Shown here piece after piece: positions 7,808 through 16,049 of a stretch of 64,000 nt of DNA (positions within the stretch are counted from its first letter, which is position 1; each line of letters opens with the position of its first letter). Source of the stretch: Alphaproteobacteria bacterium. GTDB taxonomy: Bacteria > Pseudomonadota > Alphaproteobacteria > Rhizobiales > Rhizobiaceae. The stretch covers positions 186,001 to 250,000 of the forward strand of contig JANSYK010000004.1 of NCBI GenBank assembly GCA_024742485.1, in the 5' to 3' direction. A model generated the notes under the pieces. It was not told the origin of the DNA and did no database searches. It saw nothing but the letters and a program-made list of their open reading frames with translations. The position numbers and the translations under genes were made by a program.

Positions 7808-8650
7808 TCAGTTCACCTGGCCGCTTTCCTTCAGAAAACGCGCCATGCCGCGGATATTGGCTTCACGCCAATTATCGAATTGCGCCCAGTCGCTATAGTC
7901 TTCGAGCGTTATGGTCGCGACAAGATCATCGACGCTTTTGCCGGCAATCAGGCCGCCAAGCACCTGATCCTTGAGCAATTCCAGGTAAATCCGCGCATCC
8001 GTGGCGTCGGCTCTAGTGCCGACATTGCCGTGACCCGGTGCGAAGATGTCGAAATCCAGTCGTTCCACCGCGCGAACCTGATCGATCCATCCATCGATGT
8101 TGGAATTCGGCATGTCCCGAAACGGAAGTCTCTTCGGCGCTGCGGCATCGACAATGAACGCAACATTCTCGGGACGGACGACGACGGCGATCAGGTCCTT
8201 GCCATGCCCCTCACCAAGCCAGGTCAGCTCGAATGATTTGCCGCCGATGTCCATAAACATCTGGTCGTCGAAACGCTGTGTCGGTGTTACCCCGTCGATC
8301 TCGGCAGGTGCGTTGGCATGGGCAATCACCTCCGCACCATCGGCAAAGACACCGCCACCGGAAGCATGATCGCCATGGCTGTGGCTGTAGATCAGATGCG
8401 TAACGGGTTTGTCGGTGACGCTGGACAGATTGTCCTTGAGCCAACCGGCTGCCTCCTTGTTGATCGGATCGACCACGACAACGCCATCATCGGTCACGAC
8501 AACCAGAGCGAAGTGGAAATTGTTCTGGAACCGGTAGACATCGCCGGCAACATTGGTGATCGCGCGTTTGGCGTCCTGGGCCAATGCCGGCAGGGCTGTC
8601 AGCACCACCAGGGCTGCGGCCATTACGCCACGGGAAAGAAGGTTTGTCAT
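7808..8650 (-). CDS. Exported metallo-beta-lactamase-fold hydrolase
   Basis: This 280-residue protein starts with a clear signal peptide (hydrophobic residues 8-23, ALAQ cleavage) and then an MBL fold with the zinc motif HSHGDH at 90-95, an Asp in FIVDAAAP and a late GHGNVG histidine. The family includes periplasmic hydrolases with very different substrates (quinoprotein-relay type, lactonases, sulfatase-like enzymes). It is last of three exported genes in the same direction (peroxidase, beta-propeller, MBL) inside the sulfosugar locus. AGGAGATGATCC precedes the ATG. No operator palindrome was found in front of it. Specific function is not assignable. Confidence 0.8.
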   Translation of the reverse strand: MTNLLSRGVMAAALVVLTALPALAQDAKRAITNVAGDVYRFQNNFHFALVVVTDDGVVVVDPINKEAAGWLKDNLSSVTDKPVTHLIYSHSHGDHASGGGVFADGAEVIAHANAPAEIDGVTPTQRFDDQMFMDIGGKSFELTWLGEGHGKDLIAVVVRPENVAFIVDAAAPKRLPFRDMPNSNIDGWIDQVRAVERLDFDIFAPGHGNVGTRADATDARIYLELLKDQVLGGLIAGKSVDDLVATITLEDYSDWAQFDNWREANIRGMARFLKESGQVN

Positions 8651-8763
8651 GGATCATCTCCTTGTGTTCAGGGGCTGCAATTGCAACTCCCCATCAAATC
8701 CGTCTCGGCGACAACCATGGGATCCCATAATGACAAAATTGGGATTGTGGATCGACGTGCGCC

Positions 8764-9636
8764 CTAATTGACGACGATGGTGTATCGAACGACCCGGTTG
8801 TTGTCGGAATCGGAAATGTAATAATTGCTGCCGTCGATCGCGACACCCTCGGGATCATCGAACAGATTGGGACCTTTGCCGGGCAGACCGGTACCGAGCA
8901 CGCCGATCAGGCTGCCGCCGTCGGGCCCGTCCGGGTCGATCATCAGGACGCGGTGCGCATCCTGGTCGGCAACCACCAACCGTCCGAACGCATCGGTGTC
9001 GAGATAGCGCGGCCCGATGAATCCGAATTTCTCATGGTCGATCACCTTCAGTACGGTCAGGTCTGGTGCATATTTGACCAATCGCCGGCTGAAATTGTCT
9101 GCAACCCAGATATTGCCATCCCGGTCTTCATCCACATCATGGGCACCGAAAAGACCTTCCGCGATCGCCACCGGCTGACCATTCTCATAGGCGACCAGTG
9201 ATCCAACGCCACCGGCCATGGCATAAATCCGGCCATTGCTGTGGACCAGCGCTCCCTCGCTTTGCGGCGCAGCCAGAATGGCTGTTGGCACCGGGTCTGC
9301 GCCCTGGAGCCCGTCAAACACGAAAACGGCTCCCAATCCGGTTACGGCAACCGCCGCCCGCCCATCCACGCCAAAAGAAATGTCGTGTACGCCGGGCAAT
9401 TTGCCCGCCGCCATCACTTCGACCACGTCGAGGGTTTCCGGATCCAGGACTGCAATACGGGATCCGAACTTGTCGGCAACATAGAGCCGGCCATCGGGTC
9501 CAATCGCCAGATCATGTGGATCGTTGAGTACCGGCGGACCGGCAAGATCGAAAGCCGCGAACGGCCGAACCACGTCCTGCGCGTGAGCAGCCAACGGGCT
9601 TGCCAAGACGATCAGCAATTGAAACAGACATCGCAT
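8764..9636 (-). CDS. Exported NHL/SMP-30-like beta-propeller protein
   Basis: The 290-residue product has a short signal peptide (LLIVLASPLAAHAQ) and repeated NHL-type blades: DPHDLAIGPDGRLYVADKFGSR, GVHDISFGVDGR, GAHDVDEDRDGNIWVADNFSRR, and DPEGVAIDGSNYYISDSDNNR. Such six-bladed propellers act as scaffolds or as lactonase/lyase-like enzymes. I set the start at the ATG before RCLFQLL because AGGAG lies 9 nt upstream and the signal peptide begins there. It follows the di-haem peroxidase gene by 95 nt and precedes the MBL gene by 113 nt. Function unknown; a periplasmic sugar-lactone or partner-binding role is possible. Confidence 0.7.
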   Translation of the reverse strand: MRCLFQLLIVLASPLAAHAQDVVRPFAAFDLAGPPVLNDPHDLAIGPDGRLYVADKFGSRIAVLDPETLDVVEVMAAGKLPGVHDISFGVDGRAAVAVTGLGAVFVFDGLQGADPVPTAILAAPQSEGALVHSNGRIYAMAGGVGSLVAYENGQPVAIAEGLFGAHDVDEDRDGNIWVADNFSRRLVKYAPDLTVLKVIDHEKFGFIGPRYLDTDAFGRLVVADQDAHRVLMIDPDGPDGGSLIGVLGTGLPGKGPNLFDDPEGVAIDGSNYYISDSDNNRVVRYTIVVN

Positions 9637-9731
9637 CAAACAACACTCCTGACGTCCGACCGTAACATTGCCTTGCCGCAAGACCAATCTTCCGCGGCAG
9701 TCACGATTGCGCGAGGCGGATCGGCGACAAT

Positions 9732-11129
9732 TCAATCCACCGGAAGGCCGCTGGGCACGGATGCGGGCCGGCCAAGCCGGCCCTTGACGCTGCGCCCTCC
9801 GGTCAGCGAATGGATGAAGGCGATCAGCGCCTGAACCTCCGCATCTTCAAGCCTGACAGGTTCGATATCGATCTTGCCGCGCACTCTCTGCCTCTCCCGC
9901 CGATCGGCAAGCGCGATGAAATCAATGTCAGCCAGGGTCTCGCTCACGGGCAATTTGACGTCATCGGGCCGCCAGGCGTCAAAGGCCGCCTGCGGGTCGA
10001 GATGGTGTCGAATAATTCCTTCAAGGTCGGCATAGGCGCCGTTGTGGCCGTAGGGACCGGTCAGCGCCGCATTGCGTAGCGAAGGCGTTCTGAACCGATA
10101 GGCATCCTCGATCCGGTCCGTTTCGCCCATCCGCCCGACATCCCGGGCATGAAGGTCAAATGTCCGGGTTCGCCCGGGGCCGAATTGCGGCAGTGCCAGC
10201 GCGTGAAATTCCTGGTCGGTAAACAAGGAACCGCTGTGACAGGTCGCACATTCGCCTTTGCCGTAAAATACGCCCATGCCGGCCTTTGCCTGCGGCGTGA
10301 GCGCATTGTGATCGCCACCGAGATAAGTGTCGAAGGGGCTGTCGAAGGAGCGCCATTCCGAAATGACGAAATCGCCGATGGCGTTGGCGATGTGGATGAA
10401 TTCGATATCCGCTGATCCGGTCACACCGTCATAAGCATCGGCAAACAAGGGCGCATAGGCATCGATTGCCCGGATGCGTTCCGTTAGCAGTGCCCAGACC
10501 TTGTCAATCCGGTCATTCCGGGCGCCGGCAATTTCATTTTCCTCCGGCCGTCCCGCCATCTCGGTTTCAGAGGTCACCGGAAACGCCGCCTGGGCGGCCA
10601 CAATATGATTGAGGCCTTGCGGCAGATATTCCTCGGCAGGAGAATTGAAACCATTGCCGTAGAGGTCGCTGATGCTCAGCCGACCGTCATGAAACAGCAA
10701 CCGGATGTCCCTGTGGCCCAAATTGAAAAGCGCCGGTGAATTGCGCGGCACGCGCCGGTCGATGCTGGCCATACCGGCGCCAGTCGTGCGCTCTCGGCCG
10801 ATGCCCTGTCCCCCCTCGCCGACGCCCAGGGGCAGCGCATCGGCACTGGCCAGGTCGTGATGGTGGCAGGTTCCGCAGGAAATGTTGCGGTTGCCCGAAA
10901 GGATCGGATCATAAAACAGCAGACGTCCGAGCGCCGCTCTTTTGTCATCGAACGGGAGAAAATCGCCATCGCTCAGCGCCGGCGGCAGCGGTGTGACGGT
11001 ATCGGAGCTCCCGGCTGTGACGGGAGACAAAACGGCACCGACTGCAAGCAGCATGACGAACGCTAATCCATGGCTCCTACCAAGACCACACTTGAAAGTC
11101 CGTTCGGCGCGGTTAAGGTTCAGCAACAT
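9732..11129 (-). CDS. Di-haem cytochrome c peroxidase / MauG-family protein
   Basis: The 465-residue exported protein carries two c-type haem motifs, CGTCH early (near residue 110) and CATCH in the second half, together with the peroxidase-family features FHDGRLS, RVPRNSPALFNLG, RFRTPSLRNAALTGPYGHNGAY and a final GGRS tail. A hydrophobic stretch around residues 20-40 serves as the signal peptide. Members reduce hydrogen peroxide or, as in MauG, perform oxidations in the periplasm using two haems. The start used (MLLNLNRAERTF) lacks a strong ribosome binding site, and a later ATG at the signal core is possible. Neighbours are exported proteins on the same strand; the Sel1 gene is divergent 35 bp upstream. 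Confidence 0.85.
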   Translation of the reverse strand: MLLNLNRAERTFKCGLGRSHGLAFVMLLAVGAVLSPVTAGSSDTVTPLPPALSDGDFLPFDDKRAALGRLLFYDPILSGNRNISCGTCHHHDLASADALPLGVGEGGQGIGRERTTGAGMASIDRRVPRNSPALFNLGHRDIRLLFHDGRLSISDLYGNGFNSPAEEYLPQGLNHIVAAQAAFPVTSETEMAGRPEENEIAGARNDRIDKVWALLTERIRAIDAYAPLFADAYDGVTGSADIEFIHIANAIGDFVISEWRSFDSPFDTYLGGDHNALTPQAKAGMGVFYGKGECATCHSGSLFTDQEFHALALPQFGPGRTRTFDLHARDVGRMGETDRIEDAYRFRTPSLRNAALTGPYGHNGAYADLEGIIRHHLDPQAAFDAWRPDDVKLPVSETLADIDFIALADRRERQRVRGKIDIEPVRLEDAEVQALIAFIHSLTGGRSVKGRLGRPASVPSGLPVD

Positions 11130-11164
11130 TGGGGCGACCCGCTGAGAAAAGAGGATAATGTTCC

Positions 11165-11656
11165 ATGAGCTTCGGCCGCATACGCACGCTGATTGTTGCA
11201 TCCGCCTTGAGCCTGACCGTCACCGCGGCGCTGGCTGAAATCGAGGAAGCGCGCGATCTGATGGAGGCAAACCGGTTTGAGGAGGCCATGGAGGCACTGC
11301 TGCCAGCCGCCCGTTCCGGCAATGCCGATGCCGAGGAATTGATCGGAGTGATGTATGCCATGGGCCTTGGCGTTCCGCGTGACGATGTGCGTGCCTTTGA
11401 GTGGTATCTGCGATCGGCGATGAAGGGACACCCGGGGGCCCAATCCGGAATTGGTTGGTATTACGAGGTCGGACGCGGTGTTCCCGAGCCCGATCTGGTG
11501 CGCGCCTATCTGTGGTATGTGCTTTCGGCCATCGGTGGTGATCCGGATGCCGCGATCAGCCTTGAGGAAGTGGTCAAGAAGATGACTCCCGATCAGATCA
11601 AACACGCGCAGATCCTCATCAATGACTACAAGCCCTGGATGTATCCGTTCCGCTAA
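11165..11656 (+). CDS. Exported Sel1-repeat protein
   Basis: This 163-residue protein has a signal peptide (residues 1-24, TAALAE cleavage) and two to three Sel1/TPR-like repeats, recognisable as GNADAEELIGVMYAMGLGV then GHPGAQSGIGWYYEVGRGV and RAYLWYVLSAIGGDPDAA. Sel1 proteins are protein-interaction adaptors in the cell envelope. An AGAGG sits upstream of the ATG, and the gene is divergent from the peroxidase gene. Its partner is unknown. Confidence 0.8.
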   Translation: MSFGRIRTLIVASALSLTVTAALAEIEEARDLMEANRFEEAMEALLPAARSGNADAEELIGVMYAMGLGVPRDDVRAFEWYLRSAMKGHPGAQSGIGWYYEVGRGVPEPDLVRAYLWYVLSAIGGDPDAAISLEEVVKKMTPDQIKHAQILINDYKPWMYPFR

Positions 11657-11691
11657 ATCGTTCCACGTATCATCAAGAACGTGACGACAAA

Positions 11692-11744
11692 CGGCCGCGC
11701 AAGAAACGCGGCCGCCCTCATCTCATGGCGGATCAGGATCCGCC
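11692..11744. terminator. Two hairpins between convergent Sel1 and dctP genes
   Basis: Stem CGGCCGCG (11692-11699) pairs with CGCGGCCG (11707-11714) around a 7-nt loop, and GGCGGATC (11727-11734) pairs with GATCCGCC (11737-11744). The first has a short T-run on the minus strand side. They lie between the 3' ends of two convergent genes, so a terminator role for dctP and/or the Sel1 gene is plausible although the U-tracts are weak. Confidence 0.45.
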
Positions 11745-11758
11745 GTCGCGGCGTACCG

Positions 11759-12853
11759 CTATTTGATGTCCATTGCGGCGCCGCCATCGATCTTGGCTTC
11801 GGCACCGGCAGCCGCATCGGTCAGCGCCGTGAAGGCAACCTCGCCATTGGCGATGTTCGTCTTGAACCATTCATAGACCGGTGCAGCAGCTTCCTTGAAG
11901 GCCGCTTTTTCTTCAGGCGTAGGAACATAGAGATCACCACCCTCGGCCGTGAAGTCCGCATAGGCCTGGATCGACTTGCGCTTTGGCGAAGCGAATGTGG
12001 CCTGCTGCAGGGCGGCGAAACCGTCGACGACAACCCGGCGCATGTCTTCAGGCATCGACATGAACTGATCATTGCCCATCCACCAGAGCGCACCCATATA
12101 GGCATGCCCGTCAAGCGTGACAAATTTCAGTCCGGCATCCGGGAACTTCATGCCCATGATGTCGGTGATGCCGTTTTTCGAACCTTCGACAACGCCGGTC
12201 TGGAAGGACGTGAACAGCTCGGGCCACGGAATTGGGGTCGGTGATGCACCGAGCGCCTTGACCAGTTCCTGCGGCAGGTCTGCCACCACTGTGCGGATTT
12301 TCAGGCCATCCATGTCAGCCGGGTTCTGCACTCTTTTCTTGGTATTGGCAAAGTTCCGCCAGCCACCGGTATTGCCGATGGTCATCAACCGGATCTTGTC
12401 GCCTGAGTCGGCCAGCGCCAGGTCACGCAGGGTCCGCGTGAAGGAGCCTTCGCTCAGCACTTCCTCGGCAATGCGGTCATCGCGCAGCAGATAGGGCAGA
12501 TCCAGAACCTGCACATAGGGGAAGATGCCCGATGCACCGCCTGAGGTTGAAATGTAGATGTCGATGGAACCGTCAGCAATGCCCTGCAGGCATTCGGCAC
12601 CATTCGAGCAAAGCTGCGTACCGATGAAGAGTTCCACTTCGATCGCACCGTTGGACGCTTTTTCCACATAGTCCTTGAAGACGATCAGGCCATCATAGTC
12701 CTCATCGTTTTCGTTGGAATTTGCCGTTGCACGAAGCTTGTAGTCAGCCGCTTCAGCGGCGGGCACCAGATCGCCAAAGACGGGTGACATCGCGGTCACC
12801 GTCAAACCAAGCGCGAATGCGCCAAGCAGTGTTGCGGTTTTCTTCAGTAGCAT
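11759..12853 (-). CDS. TRAP transporter substrate-binding protein (DctP family), sulfosugar locus
   Basis: The 364-residue periplasmic binding protein has a long signal peptide ending near AEAADY and typical DctP features: TQLCSNGAECLQGIADGSIDIYIS, the NTGGWRNFANTKKRVQNPADMDGLKIR segment containing the substrate-contacting Arg, and SFQTGVVEGSKNG. GGGAGG precedes the ATG. Its own copy of the operator palindrome lies 37 bp upstream, and it is followed in the 5' direction by the dctM-dctQ pair. It probably captures the sulfonated sugar or a derived glycoside; the ligand is inferred from the shared operator only. Confidence 0.85.
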   Translation of the reverse strand: MLLKKTATLLGAFALGLTVTAMSPVFGDLVPAAEAADYKLRATANSNENDEDYDGLIVFKDYVEKASNGAIEVELFIGTQLCSNGAECLQGIADGSIDIYISTSGGASGIFPYVQVLDLPYLLRDDRIAEEVLSEGSFTRTLRDLALADSGDKIRLMTIGNTGGWRNFANTKKRVQNPADMDGLKIRTVVADLPQELVKALGASPTPIPWPELFTSFQTGVVEGSKNGITDIMGMKFPDAGLKFVTLDGHAYMGALWWMGNDQFMSMPEDMRRVVVDGFAALQQATFASPKRKSIQAYADFTAEGGDLYVPTPEEKAAFKEAAAPVYEWFKTNIANGEVAFTALTDAAAGAEAKIDGGAAMDIK

Positions 12854-12889
12854 AAATTTCCTCCCACTTTTCGGACCAATTTCCGACAG

Positions 12890-12901
12890 TCTTATATAAG
12901 A
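12890..12901. promoter_or_regulatory. Palindromic operator upstream of dctP
   Basis: TCTTATATAAGA, preceded by CAG and followed by TATAAGAT (a second half-site), lies 37 bp upstream of the dctP ATG. Same core as at 1521-1532 and 7730-7741. Confidence 0.78.
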
Positions 12902-12997
12902 TATAAGATTGACGACTGAAACTCACTTGTCAAGAACGGTTTCACGCCCTGCGCTACTGCCGTCATGGTTGCACAATACAACAGGCCGCAATGCCGC

Positions 12998-14287
12998 CTA
13001 TTTGATGAAGCCGAAGAACTCCGGCACGGCCATCGAGATCGCCGGAATGTAGGTGATCAGAAAGATCACAAGAATCTCCACCGCCAGAAATGGCAGGATC
13101 GACTTGGCAATCGTCTCGACCTTGACGCCCGACACGCTGGACGCCACGAACAGCACCAGCCCCATGGGTGGCGTGGCCAGCCCCACCGTTAGGTTGACGC
13201 TCATGATGATGGCGAAATGCACCGGATGCACGCCCAGCTCCGTGAAGATCGGCGCCAGGATCGGTCCGAGGATGATGATCGCCGGACCGGCATCCAGAAA
13301 CATGCCCACAATGAACAGGAGCAGGTTGATCAGGAACAGCAGGATGAGCGGGTTCTCCGAAAGGCTGAGAATGAAGCCGGCCAGAATTTCCGGAGCATGG
13401 CTCAGACTGACCACGGTTTTGAAGGCCATAGCCGCGCCGACCAGCAGAAGCACGACGGATGTCGTCAGCGCCGCCTTGGTCAGAACTTTCGGCAGGTCGT
13501 TCCAGCCCATCGTCCGCAGGATGAACATGCTGACGATGAAGGCATAGACGGCGGCAACCGCGGATGCTTCCGTCGGTGTGAAGATACCACCCAGAATACC
13601 GCCAAGAATGATGACCGGCGTCAGCATCGGGAAAAAGGCCCGAAGCGATGCCTGTCCGCGCTCGCCCAGCGTCGCTCGCCGGGCAGCCGGTGGAAAGTCG
13701 TTCGAACGCGCCAGATAGGCCGTCATCATCATCAGGCCGACACCCACCAGGACGCCCGGGACAATGCCGGCCAGGAACAGGGCGGCAACGGATTCGCCCA
13801 TCACATAGGCGTAAATGATCATGATGCCCGATGGCGGGATAATCGGCCCGATCACAGACGAAGCAGCGGTGATGGCGGCGGCGAATTTGCGGGTATAGCC
13901 ATTCTTCTCCATGGCCGGGATCAGCATCGAACCGAGTGCCGACGTGTCAGCGACCGCGGAACCCGAGAGACCGGCAAACAACATGGAGGACAGGATATTG
14001 ACCTGCGCCAGACCGCCACGCAAATGGCCGATCAGCGCCTGGCTGAATTCGACGATCCGCATGGTGATGCCACCACGATTCATCAGTTCGCCAGCCAGCA
14101 TGAAGAATGGAATGGCCATCAGTGGAAAGGAATCCATGCCGGTATAGACATTGCGGTAGAGCAGCGCGATGTCACGCTCCTGCCCGTTGAGCCAGAGCAG
14201 AATTCCGGGCGCGGCCAGCAGGCCGAAAAACACCGGCAGACCAATCATCAGGAAAATGAGAAACAGCGGAAGAAAGAGAAAAAGCAT
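12998..14287 (-). CDS. TRAP transporter large permease (DctM family)
   Basis: This 429-residue membrane protein has about twelve hydrophobic segments and DctM landmarks: PLMAIPFFMLAGELMNRGG, SSMLFAGLSGSAVADTSALGSMLIPAME, AASSVIGPIIPPSGIMIIYAYV, GIFTPTEASAVAAVYAF and a C-terminal GLVLFVASSVSG. It is the sodium-coupled translocation subunit. I set the start at the ATG at 14287, which begins the first membrane helix (LFLFLPLFLIFLM). It follows dctQ by 5 nt. A hydrophilic upstream extension in this frame overlaps dctQ and is not coding. Confidence 0.9.
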   Translation of the reverse strand: MLFLFLPLFLIFLMIGLPVFFGLLAAPGILLWLNGQERDIALLYRNVYTGMDSFPLMAIPFFMLAGELMNRGGITMRIVEFSQALIGHLRGGLAQVNILSSMLFAGLSGSAVADTSALGSMLIPAMEKNGYTRKFAAAITAASSVIGPIIPPSGIMIIYAYVMGESVAALFLAGIVPGVLVGVGLMMMTAYLARSNDFPPAARRATLGERGQASLRAFFPMLTPVIILGGILGGIFTPTEASAVAAVYAFIVSMFILRTMGWNDLPKVLTKAALTTSVVLLLVGAAMAFKTVVSLSHAPEILAGFILSLSENPLILLFLINLLLFIVGMFLDAGPAIIILGPILAPIFTELGVHPVHFAIIMSVNLTVGLATPPMGLVLFVASSVSGVKVETIAKSILPFLAVEILVIFLITYIPAISMAVPEFFGFIK

Positions 14288-14292
14288 GGTGT

Positions 14293-14880
14293 CTACTCCG
14301 CCGAAATCACGGTTTGATCTTGATCCACCGGGAGCTCCGCGGACGGATCGATGAGGCCGATGATCGCCTTGAGCGAAAGCTCGATATTGACGAGGATCAT
14401 CATGAAGATGCCGACCGGCAGGGACATGTACATCCAGGCCAGCTTGATCCGCACCAGGCCGAGACCGAAAATCTCCAATGGCAGTTTGAGCGAGCTGGAG
14501 TTGAACAGCCATCCCGAGCTGACATGTTTGAGACCCATCTGGAAACCGACGACCAGCACCAGAAGGCTGACAAACAGCAGACACAGGGTCACCAGCTGAC
14601 CGAGCCAGGCCGGCAGCATGTCCTTGACAAGGTCGATGGAAACGAAGCCGCCCCAACGGTAAGCGCTCGGTGCAATCAGCCCGGTCATCCACAGCATCAG
14701 GAACCGCGCCGCCTCGTCGGGCCAGGGCAGTGCATTGTTGAGCACATAGCGGGCAAACACCTGCAGGACGATGATCAGAACCATCAGACCCATCGCGACC
14801 CAGGCGATGTTCCGACCGATGCGCAACAGGATGGTGTTGATCCAGGCCAGCGGCCTGAGAATGAGCAATATAGCGGCCAT
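14293..14880 (-). CDS. TRAP transporter small permease (DctQ family)
   Basis: This 195-residue protein has four hydrophobic segments and the DctQ signature VFARYVLNNALPWPDEAARFLMLWMTGL near residues 40-70. It forms the membrane partner of the DctM subunit encoded directly downstream. The ATG at 14880 is chosen because GGGGAGG lies immediately upstream (about 3-4 nt spacing); a GTG at 14892 would overlap that ribosome binding site. An imperfect copy of the regulon palindrome is 63 bp upstream. Confidence 0.88.
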   Translation of the reverse strand: MAAILLILRPLAWINTILLRIGRNIAWVAMGLMVLIIVLQVFARYVLNNALPWPDEAARFLMLWMTGLIAPSAYRWGGFVSIDLVKDMLPAWLGQLVTLCLLFVSLLVLVVGFQMGLKHVSSGWLFNSSSLKLPLEIFGLGLVRIKLAWMYMSLPVGIFMMILVNIELSLKAIIGLIDPSAELPVDQDQTVISAE

Positions 14881-14942
14881 GTTCCTCCCCACGACACGGC
14901 GCCAGCCACCCAGTTATGTCTCGGCGGGCAGCCGTCACTGAG

Positions 14943-14954
14943 TCTTATATAATA
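14943..14954. promoter_or_regulatory. Imperfect copy of the regulon operator upstream of dctQ
   Basis: TCTTATATAATA matches the palindrome TCTTATATAAGA at 11 of 12 positions and is followed by more AT-rich half-site-like sequence. It lies 63 bp upstream of dctQ, a distance like that seen at the kinase gene. Confidence 0.65.
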
Positions 14955-15038
14955 TATATTAATGGGCCCTATTCTGACACGCCTGTCAAGCACCCGGGCA
15001 TTCGGTTGTGAATATCGACAGCGTTCAACCGGTCCGGA

Positions 15039-16049
15039 TCAACCTTTGGAAAACCTGTAATCGGTTTCCTGCAACAGCGTTTCACCGGGCCGCAAAACAG
15101 CGCTGGGAAATCCGCTGTGGTTGGGAGAATCGGGCCAGATCTGCGCTTCCAGACACAGGCCAGAAAAGGCGCCATAGGGTTGGCCTTCAAGGCCGGGAAC
15201 GGCGGTGTCAACCTTGTGCCCGGCATAAAACTGCAGGCCGGGTTCAGTGGTCCACACATCCATTTTGACGCCGGAAGTCGGGCTGTTGACCTGTGCCACC
15301 GGTCTCTTCTCCACCCGTGCATCGGACAGACAGAAATTGTGATCGTAAACACACTGGCCGCCGTCCACATCGCGTCGAATGGCGCGCGTCTTTCGAAAAT
15401 CGAACGGTGTCCCGGCGACCGGCCTCACTTCGCCGGTCGGAATCAATTCGTCGTCCACCGGCAGATAGTGATCCGCCGCAATGCGGATGTCATGATCCAG
15501 CACGTCCGAACGGCCATCAAGATTGAAATAGGAATGATGGGCCATGTTGCACAGCGTCGGCTGATCGGTTTCAGCCTCGTGAATCAGTGAAAGGACCCCA
15601 TCGGCACCAAGCCGATAGGTACAGGCGATCCGGCAATTGCCGGGATAGCCCATCTGGCCGTCGGGGTCGTCGATTTCCAGCCTGACATGATTGTCACCAT
15701 GATCCGCGATGCGCCAAATTCGCTTGCCGATCCCCTCACGCCCGCCGTGGAGATGATGGAGACCGCCCTCGTTTCGGTCGAGCTGATGGTCGACACCATC
15801 GAGCGTGAAGCGTCCATGGGCGATACGATTGGCGTATCGACCCGGTGTCGCACCAAAATAGGGTGAGTGCCGCAGGTAGTCGTCAAATGCCGAGAACCCC
15901 AGAACAAGCGGGTTGTCATGTCCGGCCAGCCGCAAATCCTGCAGGGTCGCTCCCCAATTCAGGACCGATGCCGTCAAGCCACCGCCATTGATGGTGATGC
16001 GGTTGACGGTATCGCCGTCCTCCGTATTGCCGAAAATTTCGCCTTCCAT
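15039..16049 (-). CDS. Aldose 1-epimerase (galactose mutarotase family)
   Basis: This 336-residue GalM-type beta-sandwich interconverts alpha and beta anomers of aldoses. Visible landmarks are the GATPGRYANRIAHGRF segment (substrate-binding Arg), the catalytic His in NMAHHSYFNLDG, YDHNFCL near the C-terminal third and the FSGLCLEAQIWPDSPNH block carrying the catalytic Glu. It overlaps the upstream VWA gene by one base (TGATG), suggesting cotranscription with it, yet its position beside the sulfosugar locus would fit a sulfoquinovose mutarotase (as YihR). No operator palindrome precedes it, so a generic sugar mutarotase is equally plausible. Confidence 0.85.
   Translation of the reverse strand: MEGEIFGNTEDGDTVNRITINGGGLTASVLNWGATLQDLRLAGHDNPLVLGFSAFDDYLRHSPYFGATPGRYANRIAHGRFTLDGVDHQLDRNEGGLHHLHGGREGIGKRIWRIADHGDNHVRLEIDDPDGQMGYPGNCRIACTYRLGADGVLSLIHEAETDQPTLCNMAHHSYFNLDGRSDVLDHDIRIAADHYLPVDDELIPTGEVRPVAGTPFDFRKTRAIRRDVDGGQCVYDHNFCLSDARVEKRPVAQVNSPTSGVKMDVWTTEPGLQFYAGHKVDTAVPGLEGQPYGAFSGLCLEAQIWPDSPNHSGFPSAVLRPGETLLQETDYRFSKG

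Noticed and set aside
13217-14317. 366-codon plus-strand open frame opposite dctM
   Set aside because: Composition (His/Gln/Asp/Arg-rich, no fold) is what a membrane-protein gene produces on the reverse strand.
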